DNA from: Rudanella sp. | Lineage (GTDB): Bacteria > Bacteroidota > Bacteroidia > Cytophagales > Spirosomataceae | Direction of reading: 5' to 3' | Length of the DNA stretch: 9,916 nucleotides | NCBI GenBank assembly: GCA_026785985.1 | Contig: JAJAYX010000718.1 | Location: 1 to 9,916, forward strand | In this document: one piece after another, positions 6,911 through 9,916 of the stretch | How positions within the stretch are numbered: position 1 is the first letter of the stretch | Layout: each line of letters begins with the position of its first letter | Position numbers and translations under genes: made by a program | Notes under the pieces: generated by a model | Told to the model about the DNA's origin: nothing | Seen by the model: only the letters and a program-made list of their open reading frames with translations | Databases searched by the model: none

Positions 6911-6944
6911 AATCTTAACGCAAAAGTACGGCTAAGATTTTGCG
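6911..6944. repeat. Two overlapping inverted repeats at a promoter
   Basis: AATCTTA (6911-6917) is inverted as TAAGATT (6933-6939), and CGCAAAA (6919-6925) is inverted as TTTTGCG (6938-6944). The two 7-bp dyads share their right arm region and flank the predicted -7 box at 6921-6928. They could be an operator or alternative RNA folds. AT-richness makes chance possible. Confidence 0.4.
6921..6928 (-). promoter_or_regulatory. -7 box for the Ig-like protein gene
   Basis: The minus strand reads TACTTTTG followed by CG, a perfect TAnnTTTG. The nearest upstream TTG is 27 bp away, longer than usual, so the -33 element is uncertain. Transcription from here would give a leader of about 125 nt containing both heptamer arrays. 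Confidence 0.5.
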
Positions 6945-7015
6945 CTACGATTAAACAACCTTCTAAAATGCTATTTTTCTTAGTTGACACGTTGATAAAT
7001 TTGGTTTTTGTTGAC

Positions 7016-8134
7016 TTATTCTAATATGGTTTCCTCACTTATGCCATCAAAAAAACGAAGCCGCTCCACATCGGCCCCCACGATCACCACCTGACCGGGT
7101 CGATAGAGCACGTTGGTGGTGGTGCGGAAACAGTAGGTCTGTTCCGGGTTACCGTTAAAATGGAAATAGTTAAAGCTCTCACTGCCAATTGGTTCCACAA
7201 TGTCAATCGTGATGTCTATACCGTCAGACAGGGGCCGGGAGACCTCCGTAGTTGTGTCGTAGAGATACTCAGGCCGAAACCCGAACGTCACTTTCTTGCC
7301 CACGTAACGAGCCATTCTGTCCTGGTAAGAAGCCGGCACACCAAACAGAACGTCCTTTGATTGGAACATCAGCCGCCCCGCATTTTCAATGATTTCACCA
7401 TCCAGAAAATTCATGGATGGACTTCCCACAAACCCCGCCACAAACTTGTTGACGGGGTTGTTGAATAGGTTCATTGGTGTGTCGAACTGGTGAATAATGC
7501 CGTCTTTCATAATCACGATGCGGTCGCCCATAGTCATGGCTTCGATCTGATCGTGCGTCACATACACCATCGTTGCGTCTAACTGCCGATGGAGCCGCTT
7601 GATTTCGGTGCGCATCTGCACCCGCAATTTGGCATCGAGATTCGAGAGGGGTTCGTCGAACAGAAACACCTTGGGTTCGCGCACAATGGCCCGGCCAATA
7701 GCCACCCGCTGCCGTTGCCCTCCCGACATATCTTTGGGTTTCCGGGTAAGCAGCGGTTCAATACCGAGGATGGCGGCCGCACTGCGTACTTTCTGGTCGA
7801 TGATGGGTTTGGCTACGTTCCGCAACTTCAGGCCAAAGGCCATGTTGTCGTACACGCTCATGTGGGGGTAAAGCGCGTAGTTCTGAAAGACCATCGAAAT
7901 GTCACGATCTTTGGGAGATACATCGTTCACCCGCACCGTGTCGATCAGCAAATCGCCACTCGAAATATCCTCCAGCCCGGCAATCATTCGGAGCAGAGTC
8001 GATTTGCCGCAACCCGACGGCCCTACCAACACGATAAACTCCTTGTCGTTGAACACCAAACTGGTGTTGACAATGGCCGGAGTCGATGCCCCCGGATATG
8101 TTTTATTCAGGTTCTTTAGTTCGATAGAAGCCAT
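7016..8134 (-). CDS. ugpC: CUT1-type carbohydrate ABC transporter ATP-binding protein (MalK/UgpC-like)
   Basis: This is the ATPase subunit that drives import of sugars or glycerol-3-phosphate-like solutes, acting on the inner face of the inner membrane as a dimer. With the ATG at 8134 it has 372 residues: Walker A GPSGCGKST (38-46), Q-loop Q84, signature MSGGQ (136-140), Walker B FLFDE (157-161), D-loop SNLD (164-167) and H-loop H194. A C-terminal regulatory OB/TOBE region follows, with FVGSPSMNFLDGEI (235-248) and FGFRPEYLY (284-292), which is typical of MalK/UgpC. The frame also has an ATG at 8164, but the family start is close to MASIEL, so 8134 is preferred. No permease or binding-protein gene is adjacent, so it may energise a transporter encoded elsewhere. 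The symbol is the broad family label; the substrate is not shown by the sequence. Confidence 0.9.
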   Translation of the reverse strand: MASIELKNLNKTYPGASTPAIVNTSLVFNDKEFIVLVGPSGCGKSTLLRMIAGLEDISSGDLLIDTVRVNDVSPKDRDISMVFQNYALYPHMSVYDNMAFGLKLRNVAKPIIDQKVRSAAAILGIEPLLTRKPKDMSGGQRQRVAIGRAIVREPKVFLFDEPLSNLDAKLRVQMRTEIKRLHRQLDATMVYVTHDQIEAMTMGDRIVIMKDGIIHQFDTPMNLFNNPVNKFVAGFVGSPSMNFLDGEIIENAGRLMFQSKDVLFGVPASYQDRMARYVGKKVTFGFRPEYLYDTTTEVSRPLSDGIDITIDIVEPIGSESFNYFHFNGNPEQTYCFRTTTNVLYRPGQVVIVGADVERLRFFDGISEETILE

Positions 8135-8230
8135 TGTCGGGGTAGGGTTGGAACGAGTGTACATAAGGTAACGTTGAAATGCCGAATCTGATTACAGGTT
8201 GGGAATGGCACGGGTCAGCATATCTGCCGA

Positions 8231-8260
8231 TGCACAATCTGCCTGCTGGTTGCACAACTG
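8231..8260. repeat. TGCACAA direct repeat in the divergent intergenic region
   Basis: TGCACAA occurs at 8231-8237 and 8251-8257, exactly 20 bp apart, about two helical turns, each followed shortly by CTG. The second copy sits inside a small dyad (GTTGCACAAC). The site lies between the divergent ABC ATPase and cyclase genes, just upstream of a TAnnTTTG motif at 8265-8272. It could be a regulator site; this is a weak inference from spacing and position only. Confidence 0.3.
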
Positions 8261-8264
8261 GTGG

Positions 8265-8272
8265 TACTTTTG
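8265..8272 (+). promoter_or_regulatory. Upstream candidate -7 box for the cyclase gene
   Basis: TACTTTTG matches the Bacteroidota -7 consensus perfectly and is the first of two identical copies 52 bp apart. A TTG at 8250-8252 is only 12 bp away, too close for a standard -33 element. It may be a secondary promoter or chance. Confidence 0.35.
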
Positions 8273-8316
8273 TGGAAATCATTGCCGCTTCCCACCTGTC
8301 CCTCAAACAAAACCCG

Positions 8317-8324
8317 TACTTTTG
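8317..8324 (+). promoter_or_regulatory. Proximal candidate -7 box for the cyclase gene
   Basis: TACTTTTG at 8317-8324 is a perfect TAnnTTTG 56 bp before the ATG at 8381. No well-spaced TTG is seen upstream. A transcript from here would start near 8331 and open almost immediately with the hairpin at 8334-8367. Confidence 0.5.
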
Positions 8325-8333
8325 AGCGTTAAC

Positions 8334-8367
8334 GGAATGGCCCGGCAATGCATAGTTGGGCCATTAC
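8334..8367 (+). promoter_or_regulatory. Stem-loop in the 5' leader of the cyclase gene
   Basis: AATGGCCC (8336-8343) and GGGCCATT (8358-8365) are perfect inverted repeats. Two G-U pairs and one C-G pair extend the stem inward, leaving the 8-base loop 8347-8354, and one G-C pair extends it outward past a mismatch. It sits between the predicted transcription start and the ATG 13 bases further on. It may stabilise the mRNA 5' end or modulate translation. No known riboswitch is recognised. Confidence 0.5.
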
Positions 8368-8380
8368 CAGATTGTTGTTC

Positions 8381-9397
8381 ATGAACAAATCCTTTCTCGC
8401 TACGCTCACCCTGCTGGCCGCCCTTGCCTCCTGCAAGACAGACAAAAAAACGGAGTCGCAAACGAGCGAAACCGAACAACCCGCCCAAACCATGTCGGCT
8501 CCGGCATTCGATGCCGACTCGGCCTATCAGTTCATTGCCCGGCAGGTGGCGTTTGGTCCCCGCGTTCCCAACACGCCTGCCCACGTGAAGGGGGGCGATT
8601 ATCTGGTCGCGAAACTGAAACAATTTGGCTTTACGGTGATCGAGCAAAAATTTCAGGCCAAAACCTGGGATGGTAAAACCCTCAACGCCCGCAACATCAT
8701 CGGGAGCCTTAATCTGCAGGCCACCAAGCGCATTGTGCTGACTTCGCACTGGGATTCGCGACCCCACTCCGATCAGGATACCACCGTTGCCGACCGTACC
8801 GACCCGGTACCAGCCGCCAACGATGGGGCATCCGGCGTGGGGGTTCTCCTCGAACTGGCCCGCAGTATTCAGCAGGCCAAACAAAAGCCAACCGTGGGCA
8901 TCGACCTCGTTTTCTTCGATGCCGAAGACTGGGGCGATGGCGAAAAAGCCGTTGGTGATAAAGAACCCGGAAATGAGTTTGACTACATTGGCTTCTGCCT
9001 TGGTTCGCGGTATTGGGCCAAAAACCCGCATGTACCGGGCTACAAAGCGTATTACGGCATCCTGCTCGACATGGTTGGTGCCAAAGGAGCCACGTTTGCC
9101 AAAGAGGGCTATTCGATGCAGTTCGCGCCGAGTATCATGAATCAGGTATGGCAAACAGCCAGTCAGTTGGGGTATAGTCAATACTTTGTAGATACCCCCG
9201 GCGGCTCAATTACCGACGATCATGTGGCCCCCAACCTGATTGCCAAAATCCCGATGATCGACATCATTCATACTAATCCGCAAACGGGTGGCTTCTTCGG
9301 GGCCTGGCACACCAACGAAGATACTATTGAAAATATTGACCGGGGAACCCTGAAAGCGGTGGGTCAAACGCTGTTACAAACCATATATAATGAATAA
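8381..9397 (+). CDS. M28 family peptidase, probable glutaminyl-peptide cyclotransferase lipoprotein
   Basis: This probably cyclises N-terminal glutamine of exported proteins to pyroglutamate; the fold is a zinc aminopeptidase (M28). With the ATG at 8381 it has 338 residues and a clear lipoprotein signal (MNKSFLATLTLLAALASC, lipobox LASC, lipidated C18). Residues that line up with glutaminyl cyclases are HWDSRP (123-128), the zinc Asp in AANDGASG (D148), FFDAED (178-183, with E182 as general acid and D183 as metal ligand), LLDMVGA (D230), TDDH (D279/D280) and AWHTNEDTIENID (W309, H310). The last closely resembles the WHTMDDNEENLD of the human enzyme. A plain aminopeptidase is less likely but not excluded. 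An ATG at 8348 is in frame but lies in the leader hairpin and spoils the signal peptide. The neighbour downstream is another lipoprotein. Confidence 0.88.
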   Translation: MNKSFLATLTLLAALASCKTDKKTESQTSETEQPAQTMSAPAFDADSAYQFIARQVAFGPRVPNTPAHVKGGDYLVAKLKQFGFTVIEQKFQAKTWDGKTLNARNIIGSLNLQATKRIVLTSHWDSRPHSDQDTTVADRTDPVPAANDGASGVGVLLELARSIQQAKQKPTVGIDLVFFDAEDWGDGEKAVGDKEPGNEFDYIGFCLGSRYWAKNPHVPGYKAYYGILLDMVGAKGATFAKEGYSMQFAPSIMNQVWQTASQLGYSQYFVDTPGGSITDDHVAPNLIAKIPMIDIIHTNPQTGGFFGAWHTNEDTIENIDRGTLKAVGQTLLQTIYNE

Positions 9398-9416
9398 TGT
9401 ACACTGGATAATGGCC
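9389..9416 (+). repeat. Heptamer repeat over the gene junction
   Basis: Four 7-base units (AATGAAT, then two variants, then AATGGCC) follow the same pattern as the arrays at 6802-6898. It contains the last codons and stop of the cyclase gene and both possible start codons (9390 and 9411) of the next gene. Positions 9387-9413 match 6807-6833 at 21 of 27 bases. Confidence 0.55.
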
Positions 9417-9791
9417 CGCATTAGGGCCTTGTTGCTGATGATAGCGGTGGTTGGTTGCTATGCTGTGCCCGACAAGTTCGGCACGTTGGATGTGGCCAAA
9501 TGGCGGTCGGATCGGGGCGGGTGCTACGGCATTCGGGCCACCCTGCTGACCGATTTCAATGCCTCGCGCCAGGAATTCAAGGGCGTTCATGTCAACGATT
9601 TAGGCGGTATTATGGGCCGTCCGGATATCAACATGATTACCGAGCGAAATCAGAAATTTTACATCTATTTTCTGGAAAAAGGTATCCATTGCGACGATCC
9701 GAAACAAAAGTCGTTAAGTCGTTCGGTGGCTTTCCGCATTAGTGCCATTGGTTTGGTCACGGAGATCACGTTTCAGAACGGAACGCCCTAA
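9411..9791 (+). CDS. Small hypothetical lipoprotein
   Basis: I do not recognise a named family. From ATG 9411 the protein has 126 residues: a short basic n-region (MARIR), a hydrophobic stretch and the lipobox VVGC, lipidated at C16. An ATG at 9390 would add seven residues (MNNVHWI) encoded by the heptamer repeat and give a signal of more usual length; 9411 is chosen because the extra residues look like repeat-derived sequence. The mature part has two cysteines (C38, C94), which could form a disulfide in the periplasm. It also has the segment VNDLGGIMGRPD (61-72) followed by QKFYIYFLEKG (81-91), a layout like small BamE/SmpA-type lipoproteins, though this is only a resemblance. It follows the cyclase gene by 13 bp, probably in one transcript, and its stop codon overlaps convergent nadD. 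Confidence 0.75.
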   Translation: MARIRALLLMIAVVGCYAVPDKFGTLDVAKWRSDRGGCYGIRATLLTDFNASRQEFKGVHVNDLGGIMGRPDINMITERNQKFYIYFLEKGIHCDDPKQKSLSRSVAFRISAIGLVTEITFQNGTP

Positions 9792-9916
9792 ACATAAAAC
9801 TTCTTCCGGGTAATCATTTCCTCCACCACGTCTGGCACCATGTAGCGAATGGAACGATTGTCGCGTATGCTGTCGCGAACAAACGTGGCCGAAATGTCGA
9901 GTAGAGGGGCCTGCAC
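9788..9916 (-). CDS. nadD: Nicotinate-nucleotide adenylyltransferase, C-terminal part
   Basis: Only the last 42 codons and the TAG stop are inside the window. They read LLDISATFVRDSIRDNRSIRYMVPDVVEEMI and end in RKKFYV. This contains the NadD motif I-S-x-T-x-x-R (here ISATFVR), which binds the nucleotide, followed by the usual SIRY-x-VP-x-x-V tail. The enzyme adenylates nicotinate mononucleotide in NAD synthesis, in the cytoplasm. Its stop codon overlaps that of the convergent small lipoprotein gene (shared bases 9788-9791), leaving no room for an intergenic terminator. Confidence 0.88.
   Translation of the reverse strand: MQAPLLDISATFVRDSIRDNRSIRYMVPDVVEEMITRKKFYV

Noticed and set aside
6996..7003. 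TAAATTTG, a perfect TAnnTTTG on the + strand
   Set aside because: It points into the antisense of the ABC gene, has no properly spaced TTG and lies in AT-rich sequence where the motif is expected by chance.
6981..7015. Repeated GTTGA motifs downstream of the ABC ATPase
   Set aside because: They are direct rather than inverted, form no stem followed by T residues, and are too short to call a repeat family or a terminator.
8303..9181. A 292-codon open frame antisense to the cyclase gene
   Set aside because: It overlaps a gene with clear catalytic motifs, and its composition (low complexity Gly/Val/Phe-rich, no motif) is what a shadow of a high-GC gene gives.

Overview
The window looks like ordinary chromosome from a Bacteroidota bacterium, most likely a Cytophagales member of the Spirosoma/Rudanella type. 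The grounds are moderately high GC, almost no Shine-Dalgarno sequences, several perfect Bacteroidota -7 boxes (TAnnTTTG) in intergenic DNA, lipoproteins with Bacteroidota-style signal peptides, and a type-II-like glutaminyl cyclase. The genus is an inference. No phage, transposon, CRISPR array, tRNA or rRNA is visible.

Layout. Positions 1-3434 hold four leftward genes. anmK (anhydromuropeptide sugar kinase) and lhgO (L-2-hydroxyglutarate oxidase) are one base apart. A Uma2-family endonuclease-like gene and a NUDIX hydrolase (cut by the left edge) overlap by ATGA. Diverging from anmK are a fructosamine-kinase-family gene (3468-4364) and an SDR oxidoreductase (4406-5167) that has its own promoter. 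The SDR converges, across a hairpin, on a leftward gene (5196-6788) for a secreted protein with three Ig/cadherin-like modules and a helical C-terminal third. Next is a leftward CUT1-type sugar ABC transporter ATPase (7016-8134) without permease partners in view. After a 246-bp divergent region come, rightward, a lipoprotein M28/glutaminyl-peptide cyclotransferase (8381-9397) and a small unknown lipoprotein (9411-9791). The latter converges with a 4-bp overlap on the 3' end of nadD (9788-9916, cut by the right edge).

How the genes fit together. The left half leans towards metabolite and macromolecule repair or salvage: NUDIX clean-up, L-2-hydroxyglutarate repair, anhydro-MurNAc recycling and protein deglycation. 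The right half leans towards the envelope: a secreted Ig-like protein, a cyclase for N-terminal Gln, and a small lipoprotein. These are loose themes rather than proven pathways.

The least expected signal is not a gene. It is a set of degenerate 7-bp-period repeats (consensus close to AATGRAY) confined to gene borders: two oppositely oriented five-unit arrays at 6802-6898, a same-strand copy at 9389-9416 that spans a stop codon and the next start, and a GC-richer relative that forms the hairpin at 5171-5194. A leader hairpin in front of the cyclase gene (8334-8367) is also notable. I see no convincing new multi-gene system.
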